From assembly GCA_035634255.1 (NCBI GenBank), contig DASQDI010000055.1, forward strand, positions 1 to 64,000: a stretch of DNA of 64,000 bases. Direction: 5' to 3'. Positions 26,615-34,723 of the stretch are shown piece by piece. Positions within the stretch are counted from its first letter, which is position 1. Every line of letters starts with the position of its first letter. Below the pieces are notes generated by a model. The model was not told the DNA's origin. It saw only the letters and a program-made list of their open reading frames with translations, and did no database searches. Made by a program: the position numbers and the translations under genes. This DNA is from DATLMR01 sp035634255 (GTDB taxonomy: Bacteria > Acidobacteriota > Blastocatellia > UBA7656).

Positions 26615-27884
26615 CGAAGCAAACGCTGCCCCTCGTGGGATTGTCATAGCTGAATCGCGGCTTCCGGCGCAACGAAACATAAACGACCGCGTCCCCGCCG
26701 CGCGCGGGGATGGGGGCCGTAAAATCTACGGAGACTCTCTTCCAGTCCCACGTTCCGGGGACGATTGGATCGCTCCACGCGAGCGCCTCCGGCGAAGCCG
26801 GGTTGAGTATCACGACCCGCGGCCCTTCGGGCGTGACGAGGTCGTCGGCCCGCACGAAATATTCGAGCCTGTAGCGCGCGCCCGGCGCGAGCACGACCTG
26901 CTGCCTCACTTCGTTTTCTAGCACCGTCGTATCGCGCCCGGCGAAAGTGATCCGGAGCGCGCGCGAGCCGTTGCGGCCGTCGCCCGCTTCGACGCCGGCC
27001 CGCGCGTACGGGCCTGGCCTGAGGTCCCAATCGAACTGGGTCAGGTCTTTCGGGATGTCGCTCTCGAAGCCCCCGTTCCAGATCAGGGGGGACGGCTCTG
27101 CCGCGCCGTCGCCGGGGCCGAACAGGTCGGCCCACAGATTTCGCGCGAGCCTGTATTCATTCGCGGCCAGCAGCGAATTCATAAAGGCCGAGATGTCGCG
27201 GGGCGCGAGCTGCGATTGCGGGTCGATCCTTTTAAAGATTTGCGCGGCTTCGGTCGGCCTCGACTGCCGCAGCATGAATTGCGCGAGCGTGAGCCGGGCT
27301 TTCGCCGCGTCGCCGGTCACGAATTCAACCGCGTCGAGCCTCCGATTCGACACGCCCCACACGAGGTCGAGGGCCGGGCCGAGGAGCGACGGATCGGCCG
27401 AGGCCGCGACGCGGAACTCATCGAGGGCGGGGGAGAGCTTGCCCGCCCTGAGCAGCAGGTTCGCGAGACGCCAGTGCGCGTCCGTGTTGTTAGGCGCGAG
27501 GGCGAGCGCCGCTCTCAAAGAGGCTTCCGCCGCGACGAGGTCCCGCTTCGCCTCCTGCACCGACGCGAGTATGAACCTGTAGTTGAAATTGTAAGGCGAG
27601 CGGTTCACGGCCAGGCTCGCGTGAGACTCCGCGCGCGCGAGGTCCCCCGACAGCCCGCGCATCTCAATCTCCGCCGCGCGCGCGTGCAGGCGGGCGGAGG
27701 TCGGGAAGTAGTGCGCGCCCGCCGCGACCGCCTCGGCGCTGACGGCGACACGCTCGCTGGCGAGCGTGTTCACGAGAAAGGTTGAAACGGCGACGTAGAG
27801 CAGGGCCGCGCACGCGCCGAACCCGGCCGCGAGAAAAATCAGGCGGGCTCCGGCCCCCTTCAAATCGACCGCGAAAGAGATCAT
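26571..27884 (-). CDS. TPR protein with C-terminal carbohydrate-binding-like domain
   Basis: A protein of 437 aa. One N-terminal membrane helix (LIFLAAGFGACAALLYVAVSTFLV) is followed by TPR-like repeats (about 50-240), for example NTDAHWRLANLLLRAGKLSPALDEF. A C-terminal beta domain (about 285-435) starts WNGGFESDIPKDL and ends VCFDDFTLREQG, a layout like carbohydrate-binding modules of the CBM4/9 type. It is the first gene of the polysaccharide operon and probably scaffolds assembly on the periplasmic side. No strong ribosome site precedes the ATG. Confidence 0.7.
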   Translation of the reverse strand: MISFAVDLKGAGARLIFLAAGFGACAALLYVAVSTFLVNTLASERVAVSAEAVAAGAHYFPTSARLHARAAEIEMRGLSGDLARAESHASLAVNRSPYNFNYRFILASVQEAKRDLVAAEASLRAALALAPNNTDAHWRLANLLLRAGKLSPALDEFRVAASADPSLLGPALDLVWGVSNRRLDAVEFVTGDAAKARLTLAQFMLRQSRPTEAAQIFKRIDPQSQLAPRDISAFMNSLLAANEYRLARNLWADLFGPGDGAAEPSPLIWNGGFESDIPKDLTQFDWDLRPGPYARAGVEAGDGRNGSRALRITFAGRDTTVLENEVRQQVVLAPGARYRLEYFVRADDLVTPEGPRVVILNPASPEALAWSDPIVPGTWDWKRVSVDFTAPIPARGGDAVVYVSLRRKPRFSYDNPTRGSVCFDDFTLREQGREGGK

Positions 27885-28289
27885 AGCTTATAGAAATGGT
27901 CGGGGCAGGCTTCGCCCCCGACGGTTGAGCCCCTGGGGGAAGCCGCGTTACGGCGGTTAAATTAGTTTCGGCCGCGCCTCTCTACGACTGCGGGCGCCTG
28001 CCGATTTAAACCCTGACACCCGTTGACCTGATAAACGTGCAGCTATGCAGAGGCTCTTCTGAGCGGAGCCGTATAGAATGCTGGATTGCGGAGCTTCATT
28101 CGCGCGGCGGCGACTAGAGAGAGGCGGAGACCTGCGGCTACCAACTCACCCTTTGCTTGGCTCTAAGGACTCTTTCAACGTCCTTACTAAGACACCGCAT
28201 GCGACGCAAAGCATACTTTCGCATCCGTCACTCGTCAATTACCCCTTTCGAGCATCTCTTCGCGGGCGGGCCGTCCGCCCGGACTCGGT
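27885..28289. other. Intergenic leader of the polysaccharide operon
   Basis: 405 bp without a supported gene. It holds the promoter at 28210-28238 and an inverted repeat TAAGGAC (28164-28170) / GTCCTTA (28180-28186). A GC-rich imperfect hairpin (27899-27923, GTCGGGG with CGCCCCCGAC) lies close to the operon start. The untranslated leader of the 25-kb operon would be about 320 nt. Short plus-strand open frames here look like noise. Confidence 0.5.
28210..28238 (-). promoter_or_regulatory. Sigma70-type promoter of the polysaccharide operon
   Basis: On the minus strand, TTGACG (28233-28238) and TATGCT (28210-28215) lie 17 bp apart. It is the best promoter in the gap between the nucleotidyltransferase gene and the first operon gene. 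Confidence 0.65.
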
Positions 28290-29348
28290 TCAATCGCGCA
28301 GACGCGCGGGCAATCGCGCGAGCAGCTTCGCCGTGCGCGAGATACAGTTGGCCAGCTGGAACGGCAACCGGGGCAGCTCATTGAATGATGCCCGCAAGCC
28401 GACGGTCGCCTCGATTGGGTTGGGCCAGTGATGGCGCGCCTCCCTGAGCGCCCCCACCGGGTCGTTCAGGTAAGTCAACATCGGCCTCCGCAGTTTGAAC
28501 GGCACCTCCCACTGCCGCAGGACAGAAGGCACCATCCATCCGGGCAGGCTCAGGGCGCGCTCTTTTACGGGCGTGCATTCCGCGCGCGCGCCGAGCAGGG
28601 CGTGCGCCAGACCTATCGAGCACGCCACCATGTCCGAAGAGCCTCCGTCCCCGAGGCAAAGGTCCCAATCGAAATCATCCGGCAGGGAGTCGAGCATTAC
28701 CGCGACATCGCACAGCCAGAGCGGGCGGACCGCCCCGTGACGCATGAGGTGCGCGCACAGGATGCGCAGGTGGTCTTCGGCCGCGGGGATTCGCACGTCC
28801 ACGCCTCCGACCTTTATCGATTGCGAGCGGGCGAACAGCTCATCGAAGGGGCGCTCGTCGAGATTGCCGAAGCCCCTGTGAAGGTCCACGACGAACCCCC
28901 GGTTTTCGGGCCTGCGAAAGACCTCTGCGGCGAGGTCGTACTGGTCGGGCCGCACGCACAGGTCGAGGTCCCCGTAAGGGCGCGCTCCCGGATCGGGATA
29001 AAGCTCGGCGACCGGCCAGCCTTTCACCATCACGGCGTCGATCCCGAATGATTCGAGGAGCGGCACCACCTGCCGGATGTCGCGCTCGTGCAGGGCGGAT
29101 TGAAGAGCGAAGAGCCGGTAAGCCTGTTGCAGCTCGAAAGCCGCGCTCGAATCCCGCAGCCCCGCGCCCCGAACCCGCCTCCACGCCAGCCCCCCGGACC
29201 CCGCGTTCAAAAGCAGCGGCGCGACCTCCGCGAGCTGCTCCTCCGATAGCTCAGCCGGAGGCGGCGAAGGCAGCCACGAGCCGGCCAGCGTCGAAGCCAC
29301 GAGCCTTCCGCGCCGCGGGTCGGTATCTTTTGAAGATTTATTAGCCAT
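28290..29348 (-). CDS. Nucleotidyltransferase family protein (NTP_transf_5-like)
   Basis: A protein of 352 aa. The core is GIDAVMVKGWPVAELYPDPG followed by ARPYGDLDLCVRP, which has the D-x-D metal-binding pair at residues 127 and 129 of the pol-beta nucleotidyltransferase fold. Later blocks (PAAEDHLRILCAHLMRHG, LWLCDVAVMLDSL) are those of the NTP_transf_5 family. Members occur in some lasso-peptide and other RiPP clusters next to HprK-like kinases and PqqD proteins, and also near surface-polysaccharide genes. Here it follows the PqqD-knottin gene by 106 bp on the same strand. The substrate is unknown; a phosphorylated peptide or a sugar are both possible. Confidence 0.75.
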   Translation of the reverse strand: MANKSSKDTDPRRGRLVASTLAGSWLPSPPPAELSEEQLAEVAPLLLNAGSGGLAWRRVRGAGLRDSSAAFELQQAYRLFALQSALHERDIRQVVPLLESFGIDAVMVKGWPVAELYPDPGARPYGDLDLCVRPDQYDLAAEVFRRPENRGFVVDLHRGFGNLDERPFDELFARSQSIKVGGVDVRIPAAEDHLRILCAHLMRHGAVRPLWLCDVAVMLDSLPDDFDWDLCLGDGGSSDMVACSIGLAHALLGARAECTPVKERALSLPGWMVPSVLRQWEVPFKLRRPMLTYLNDPVGALREARHHWPNPIEATVGLRASFNELPRLPFQLANCISRTAKLLARLPARLRD

Positions 29349-29454
29349 CGATCAGGCCCCGAAAATACTGGCTCAGCGCCCTCTCCCATTCCTGATATTG
29401 CCAATGGGCGACGGTATCCAGACGGGCGCAAACTTTACCGGCCGGCTTCCGACT

Positions 29455-29925
29455 TCACGAGCACTGGTTATTACCCATGCACATGTTGCTACAGCATTGA
29501 GAATCCGTGGCGCACATCGCGCCCGGAGGCAGACAGGTTCCCGTCTGGGCGGCGACCGGAGCGGTTATAGACAGCACCAGCGGCAAAGTCATAGCGGCGG
29601 ATATGCCTAGCCTTTTGATCGCTTCTCTGCGCGAAAATTTTCCGTTTTCGACCGGCGGCACAAGCGGCTGCTCCAGTAGCTTCGATCTCGATAGCTCCCT
29701 GAGGCCGAGCCACAAGACACTCTCATCGACCGGGGCCCCGTGCTCTTCCCCTAATATTTCGGCCAAGCGCGCGAGGTCGGTCCTGCCGTCGCAGTGCTTC
29801 CAGATGAGGGCCGCCGTCTCGTTGAGGCAGAATGCCTTGTGCCGCTTCAGATCGTACACGAGTAATTCGTCGTCGAGGCGGTACTCGACGACTGCGTCTT
29901 TTCTGGCTCGCGGGTAAGAATCCAT
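29455..29925 (-). CDS. PqqD-domain protein with internal Tat-like signal and C-terminal knottin-like peptide (copy 1)
   Basis: A protein of 156 aa. The start MDSYPRARKD is chosen for the GAGGTG ribosome site at 29932-29937 and alignment with copy 2; an upstream Met at 29961 is possible. Residues about 10-90 are a PqqD/RRE winged-helix domain (VYDLKRHKAFCLNETAALIW, HCDGRTDLARLAEIL). Residues 98-104 read SRREAIK, like a twin-arginine motif, followed by a hydrophobic segment and a possible cleavage site after TAPVAA. Cysteines are at 131, 138, 144, 145, 149 and 155, spacing C-x6-C-x5-CC-x3-C-x5-C, the inhibitor-cystine-knot pattern. The last residue is Ser. It sits between an HprK-like kinase and a nucleotidyltransferase. 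The role is unknown; I infer a secreted disulfide-rich peptide precursor. Confidence 0.8.
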   Translation of the reverse strand: MDSYPRARKDAVVEYRLDDELLVYDLKRHKAFCLNETAALIWKHCDGRTDLARLAEILGEEHGAPVDESVLWLGLRELSRSKLLEQPLVPPVENGKFSRREAIKRLGISAAMTLPLVLSITAPVAAQTGTCLPPGAMCATDSQCCSNMCMGNNQCS

Positions 29926-29997
29926 AAATTTCACCTCGCAGGAAATTTTCTCTGAGATCATCAGCCCCGGCCGCGTCCACGCGGCGCGAGCCTGATG

Positions 29998-30014
29998 GAG
30001 CGATTCAATCGCTC
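29998..30014 (-). repeat. Perfect inverted repeat between kinase and PqqD-knottin genes
   Basis: GAGCGATT, one central base, then AATCGCTC. On the transcript it makes a 7-bp stem with a 3-nt loop. A second small stem, CCGCG-TCCA-CGCGG, follows at 29971-29984. The pair could be an attenuator or an RNA-processing site that raises peptide-gene expression over the kinase. No U-tract follows. Confidence 0.5.
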
Positions 30015-30087
30015 TGAAACCGGCTCGATTCTCCCGTCAGTCGTCAGGTCCGACCACCACAGGCCGGGAAATCTTCTACCGATCCGC

Positions 30088-30912
30088 CTACTGATCCAGA
30101 CCCCTGAATATCGCCTCGACCACCTCTCCCGCCTCGCCGCGCACGCCTTTGATTATGGGCGCCTCAGTGACGACGCGCTGAAAGGTGGAGAGGGCCTTCT
30201 CCGGCCGGACCCTCGCCGACACGGTGTTCGCGAGCAGGGCGAGAGCCCCCTCCCCCCTCGACAGCCGCCGGGGTCGCCACCGCCTGCCCTGCCTGTACTG
30301 ACTGACCACTACGAGCCCGACCTGTAACGGCTTGACTCCCGCCACCCCGCCCAGAGCTTCGACGGGATGTCTGGTCCCTCTGAATTCGCCTTCGCCGCGG
30401 ATCGATAAAGGACGGCAGAACGGGTGCACGCGCCCCTGTCCGTCGAGCACCGCGTACTCGTCCGAGTAGTAAGTCGCCCCGGCGCGCACGAGCTCGGCCA
30501 CCAGAGTCGTCTTGCCGCTGTAGCTGCGTCCGGGGATGATGACGGCTTTGTCCTTCCACCCCACGACGCCCGCGTGAACGAAGGTCCTGCGCGGGGCATG
30601 CTCGGCCACGTAGAGGTGCAGGTCGGTTTCGAAGGCGTCGAGCATTCGGTCAAGGTCCCGCCCGCGAGCGATCTTCTCGATGTCTCCGTAGAGCACGTGG
30701 AAACGCCGGACCTTCGCCTGCCTCCCGTCATCGCCGACGATGAGCGAATAGAGCCGCTCGACCCGGTTCGACGAAGACGGCCTCCAGCCGGGCGGGAAAT
30801 ATTCCGCGAGCCGTTCCAGAGCCTCCGGCCTGTTCACGCGCACGCCGACGCGGACCCCGTAAGATATGAACGATGTGCCAGCCGCCCATCCAAGGCGGTC
30901 GATCTTATCCAT
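30088..30912 (-). CDS. HprK-like kinase
   Basis: A protein of 274 aa. The N-terminal part (1 to about 105) is not recognisable. The C-terminal part is the HPr-kinase fold: TFVHAGVVGWKDKAVIIPG leads into the P-loop GRSYSGKTT (128-136), then ATYYSDEYAVLD (147-157) carries the acidic residues that follow the P-loop in HprK. No HPr or PTS gene is visible. Stand-alone HprK-like proteins are known in lasso-peptide clusters, where kinases such as that of paeninodin phosphorylate the C-terminal Ser of the precursor. Here the adjacent peptide also ends in Ser. That parallel is inference. Confidence 0.75.
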   Translation of the reverse strand: MDKIDRLGWAAGTSFISYGVRVGVRVNRPEALERLAEYFPPGWRPSSSNRVERLYSLIVGDDGRQAKVRRFHVLYGDIEKIARGRDLDRMLDAFETDLHLYVAEHAPRRTFVHAGVVGWKDKAVIIPGRSYSGKTTLVAELVRAGATYYSDEYAVLDGQGRVHPFCRPLSIRGEGEFRGTRHPVEALGGVAGVKPLQVGLVVVSQYRQGRRWRPRRLSRGEGALALLANTVSARVRPEKALSTFQRVVTEAPIIKGVRGEAGEVVEAIFRGLDQ

Positions 30913-31014
30913 TCAGGTTGACTTCCATTTATACTCGGGCAAATTAGAATCGGACACTCACGAACCTCCGGGCTGTAGATAATAAAGACGGCGAGGCGTC
31001 GAAGCGCGCGGAGC

Positions 31015-34000
31015 TCACTTCAGCCTCGTGGCGGGGTCGCCGAAGATCACCCACGTCTTGCCCGCGTCCGCGTCGCCCAATCCCGCCTTCGCCTTAACCA
31101 CCGCATCTCCTATGCGAACTCCCGCTCCCGAGAACAGCTCTCTGAAAAGCCCTTCGTTAAGCCTCGCCTGCGCGGTCAACTCCGTCAGGCCGCTCGACGC
31201 CCACACGAGCGCCGCGCCGCCCTCGGCCTTCATCAGAGCCTCGGCGATGCTGTCCACCTCCGCGTCCTCGAAGTAACCGTTCAGGCACGTCATCAGCACG
31301 TAAACGGAGAGGCTGTCCCGGTTCCCGAGGCGGCGCGCGTCTTCGCCGGTCATCACGTCCCCCCGCCAGATGTCGAGGGAGCCGTGCCCGATATAATTAA
31401 CGAGCTTCTGCCCGCGGGCCAGCGCCCACATCAACTCGTCCTTCGCCGCCGCGCTTCCCATCCGGGCCCGCCGAATCTCCTGCGCCCCATCTCCCGCCAG
31501 GGCTTTCAGCTTTTCGCTCTCGCGTTCGAACTCGTTATTCGTGCCCGAATCGCTGACGAGCAGCACGCCTCTCCCCTCGCCCCGGCTGCCCGCGCCTTCT
31601 TCGTACCTCACGATCTTGTCGGCCATCCGCGCGGCCTCTTCCGCGGTTTTGACGGCGAGCCGCCCGATGGCTATCGGCGTCCCGGCCCCTTCGACGTACC
31701 ACTCGTCGCTGGCGGTCTCCATCCGCGCCGTGTCCACCATCTTCGCCGGTATGAAATCGCGCGCGCCTTTTTGCAAGTAATCCTTCGGGTCGAAGCTCCC
31801 GTCCCCGACCAGCAGAACATACCTTGGCTTCGTCTCCCACCCGGCGCTCGCGTCTTCTATGAACCGCCGGATCGCGACCGCGCTCTTGTGCCCGAAGCTG
31901 TACTCGTCGTACACGTCCTCCACGTCCACCACTTTGACCTTCAGCCCCTCGCCCTCCCTCAGCCGCTTCAGCCCCGAGACGCTCTCCTTCATGTCCGCAT
32001 GCGAGATCACCACGTAATCGGCTCCGGGAGCTGGTTTCATCAGGTCCGAGGCCGCATTCCCCCTCGCCTCCGCGACCGCCTTCTCCCGCCCCTCAACGTA
32101 AGCGAGCAGGCGGCGCGCTCCGCTCGCGGCCCCTCCGACCCGGATCGAATACCCGCCCCCTTCCCTGCTTATCTCGCCTCTCACCTCTTTCACTCTCCGC
32201 TCGTCCGTCACGTCGAGCACTCGTATCCTGTTCGCGGAGAATCCCGCCACCTTCACGGGGATTCGGCCATCCGCCGTGAACGTCAACTCATCCGAGTCGG
32301 CCCGGTACATCTTCCAGTAGTTGACCCCGATCCTCCGGACGGTGCTGACCGTCGTCTCGCCCGACTCGCTAACCACGCGCACGGAGTTGTCGCCTTCTTC
32401 AAGAAGGCTCTGCGCCAGCTTCGCCCGCAGCACGCCCAGCTGGTGCCCGTCGAACTCGACGCGGCCCACGCCCCGGCCGTTGACCTCTACCCTGTATCGG
32501 TGGTGATTGAGCGTCACGCCCTGCAAAGCGACTTCCAGGCTCGCTTCCTTGCCGTCGGACCGGTCCACCTGTCTGAGCCGAATGTTCTGCTCGACCGGGT
32601 CTCGCACGACCACGGCCCCGAAGAAGTTCTCGGCCTCTCCGTTTCTCAGGCTGGAAAAATAGACGGACCGTTCGGCACGCTCGACCTCCGACAGGAAAGA
32701 GGTAGAAGAGGTGTTCGGGCCGACAGAGCCTTTCGTCCTGACGCTCCTGATGCGCGCGCCCGCCCGGTCGCCCTCGGTCAGCCAGTAGACGCGCCGCCTG
32801 CTAGAATAATCGTCGAGCCCTCTGCCGTAGAACTCGATGGCCCGGAAGCTCGCCCCGCTCTGCCCGACGACGCTGATGGCCTGCTCGGTGCCATCGACGT
32901 AAAGCTGAAGCCTGCGCGCGTCGGCGCGGGGGCTGAGCCCCTCGGAGACCAACTGCTCTCGCGTTATTCTGTAAAACCCTTCGTCTTCGACCGCGAGCTT
33001 GACCGAAGGTGAGCCCGCGAGCCTCGCCTGAGCGTCGAGTTGAGCGGGCGAGCCGGAAGGGGCCGGGGCTCGCGGCTCGACCGGCTTCGTCGCGTCGTCC
33101 GATTCGCCAGAAGAGGCGAGCATGGAGAGGACTCTGGCCTGATGGCCAGCTTTCGGATCAGGCTCTTCATCTCCGCTCATATCAAGCGCGACCGGGCCGT
33201 GATAGACGCTCGCGCCATTCAGGTCGATTGCTTCGATGAAGTAGAGAGTCCCCGGATGCGAAGGGGCGGGGTCGCGGAAAGAGTAGGAGCGGCCCGCGCC
33301 GAGCGTGACTCCTGGGCCGGCTAGCAGGGCCGAGCCCGCGAGGATGTTACCGTTGACGCGCGAGCGCCTGCCTTCGTCCTCGCGGTAGATGTTGAAGCCG
33401 AGACTATCGACCTCCATCCCCGTGCGCCATTCGAGCAGAGCATGCCCGGCGCTCCCGGTCGCGGCGAACCCTTCCATCTCGGCGTGCAGAATCTCGACGC
33501 CGGTTATCGAGATGTCATCAATGCCGACCCACTCGTCGTTTCCGCCGGCGTTCGTCGTAATGATCCGCAGTTGAACCAGAGGCTTGTTGATGGCGGCAGC
33601 GGGCAGCAGGACGCCGACCGGAGTTACGAGAGTCGCCTGATTCGGCCCGGTCGTCGCGTCCGGGACATACCCTTCCGGGATGTTCGTAAAGTTGCCCGAG
33701 TCCCCGACCCGGTATTGAAGCGCCACCTGCTGAGCCGCGTTATCCGCCGAGCCATCGACATCGCGCAGGTTATAAGAGATCGTGATGTCGGTCTTCCCGG
33801 TGGTGTCGACAGATATAACGATGTTGGGAGCGTCCGCCGTGCCCGACCCCTGCAAGGCGACGGTCATGAATGGAGCGCCTTGAAACTCCGCGACGCCTCC
33901 CTGAACGACACCGCTCGGGCTCCCATTTATGTTGGCGATTACGTCCACGGTCAGGTTGTCTACGAGGACGGTTTGCGGGTCGACATCCGCGGCCGCGGCC

Positions 34001-34260
34001 GGGGAGATGTCCCCCAGATACCCGACGACGCCCGCGACTCCGCCCCAGTCATCGTCGGCCGTGACTAGACCGGCATCGGTCCAGTCCTGGCTGAAGGGTA
34101 AGGCCTGCGCCGTCGCGTCGGCATTAATACGAGGTATCAGGTGGCGGTTGGATAAAAAGCTATTGAATGAACAAAGGTCCGGGAACATCGAGGCGGGCAC
34201 AAAAGCCATTAAAAGAATGGCAACGCGCGCGCGGCTGCGAGGCAGTCTGTCATCCCACAT
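31015..34260 (-). CDS. Secreted C25 (gingipain-like) cysteine peptidase
   Basis: A protein of 1081 aa from the ATG at 34260, which has AAGGGG seven bases upstream; a GTG two codons earlier is the alternative. An N-terminal hydrophobic signal (VAILLMAFVPASMFP) precedes a beta-rich region and a module around EWRTGMEVDSLGFNIYRED. The C25 domain spans about 720-1081: YVVISHADMKESVSGLKRL, YVLLVGDGSFDPKDY, catalytic His959 in NYIGHGS, catalytic Cys992 in VLMTCLNG, and the terminal FGDPATRLK. It is probably a surface or secreted endopeptidase. No type IX sorting domain is seen at the C-terminus. It lies 102 bp upstream of the HprK-like gene on the same strand. Confidence 0.88.
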   Translation of the reverse strand: MWDDRLPRSRARVAILLMAFVPASMFPDLCSFNSFLSNRHLIPRINADATAQALPFSQDWTDAGLVTADDDWGGVAGVVGYLGDISPAAAADVDPQTVLVDNLTVDVIANINGSPSGVVQGGVAEFQGAPFMTVALQGSGTADAPNIVISVDTTGKTDITISYNLRDVDGSADNAAQQVALQYRVGDSGNFTNIPEGYVPDATTGPNQATLVTPVGVLLPAAAINKPLVQLRIITTNAGGNDEWVGIDDISITGVEILHAEMEGFAATGSAGHALLEWRTGMEVDSLGFNIYREDEGRRSRVNGNILAGSALLAGPGVTLGAGRSYSFRDPAPSHPGTLYFIEAIDLNGASVYHGPVALDMSGDEEPDPKAGHQARVLSMLASSGESDDATKPVEPRAPAPSGSPAQLDAQARLAGSPSVKLAVEDEGFYRITREQLVSEGLSPRADARRLQLYVDGTEQAISVVGQSGASFRAIEFYGRGLDDYSSRRRVYWLTEGDRAGARIRSVRTKGSVGPNTSSTSFLSEVERAERSVYFSSLRNGEAENFFGAVVVRDPVEQNIRLRQVDRSDGKEASLEVALQGVTLNHHRYRVEVNGRGVGRVEFDGHQLGVLRAKLAQSLLEEGDNSVRVVSESGETTVSTVRRIGVNYWKMYRADSDELTFTADGRIPVKVAGFSANRIRVLDVTDERRVKEVRGEISREGGGYSIRVGGAASGARRLLAYVEGREKAVAEARGNAASDLMKPAPGADYVVISHADMKESVSGLKRLREGEGLKVKVVDVEDVYDEYSFGHKSAVAIRRFIEDASAGWETKPRYVLLVGDGSFDPKDYLQKGARDFIPAKMVDTARMETASDEWYVEGAGTPIAIGRLAVKTAEEAARMADKIVRYEEGAGSRGEGRGVLLVSDSGTNNEFERESEKLKALAGDGAQEIRRARMGSAAAKDELMWALARGQKLVNYIGHGSLDIWRGDVMTGEDARRLGNRDSLSVYVLMTCLNGYFEDAEVDSIAEALMKAEGGAALVWASSGLTELTAQARLNEGLFRELFSGAGVRIGDAVVKAKAGLGDADAGKTWVIFGDPATRLK

Positions 34261-34614
34261 AACCACACCCCTTAAACTCCGATACTGGACTTTAACCTGG
34301 GTGGAAACGGTTAGCGGCTTCAGCGAAGGCCGACGCTGAGCTGCACGAAATCGAGATTACGACATGAGCCCTTAGCTCATCTAACTACGGTAGATTTCCC
34401 GGCCTTCACTTTATAAAAGGACGATTTAATCAGTTGGGCTACTCCAAGCTACGTGCCTAGGGGTGATTTGCTGGCTTTCGCGGGCCTGAATAGCTAATCG
34501 GTGGAGTACGCATCCCGATTACTGACCGCGCAATTTTAGAGCTATGCGCCATCCGTGTCAAACAAAAATTCATGATAGTTTACACGCAATGTTATGTAGG
34601 TAACTTAGGGAACA
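34261..34614. other. Intergenic region, leader of the C25 peptidase gene
   Basis: About 350 bp, clearly richer in A+T than the flanking genes, with no supported ORF. On the minus strand it probably holds the promoter of the C25 gene, but I cannot pick a convincing -35/-10 pair. An 11-mer AAGGACGATTT (34417-34427, plus strand) recurs at 38423-38433 in the leader of the next secreted-protein gene. No riboswitch consensus was recognised. Confidence 0.4.
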
Positions 34615-34722
34615 GTGGTCAGTGGTCAGGGGCCGGGGGTCAGGGAAGATAAGAGACTCTCTTTATTGAATCCCTCTCCAACCCTGGCCCCTGACCGCTG
34701 ACTCCTGAACACTCACCCCTGA
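34615..34722. repeat. Dispersed intergenic repeat, copy 1
   Basis: The left arm is built of GGTCAGTGGTCAGGGG-type units (34615-34645). The core AGACTCTCTTTATTGAATCC starts at 34654. The right arm, CCCTGGCCCCTGACCGCTGA onward (34682-34722), is inverted relative to the left. It ends two bases from the stop codon of the propeller-protein gene. The same core occurs at 41744-41782 (opposite strand) and 54699-54722. Confidence 0.75.
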
Positions 34723-34723
34723 G

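Noticed and set aside
28078..28431. Plus-strand ORF that might encode a precursor peptide
   Set aside because: It has no ribosome site, overlaps the 3' end of the nucleotidyltransferase gene in antisense and shows no leader/core pattern.
31384..33012. Plus-strand ORF of 542 codons
   Set aside because: It is antisense to the C25 peptidase, which has intact catalytic motifs; the composition of this frame is shadow-like.
31015..34260. C25 peptidase as the processing protease of the PqqD-knottin peptide
   Set aside because: It is on the same strand and nearby, but it has its own signal peptide and large surface-protein architecture. The likely cleavage site in the peptide looks like a signal-peptidase site. 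Nothing in the sequence links the two.
34267..34614. Possible riboswitch upstream of the C25 peptidase
   Set aside because: The leader has GCGAAAGCC-like and other short stems, but I could not fit the c-di-GMP, cobalamin or other common consensus elements.
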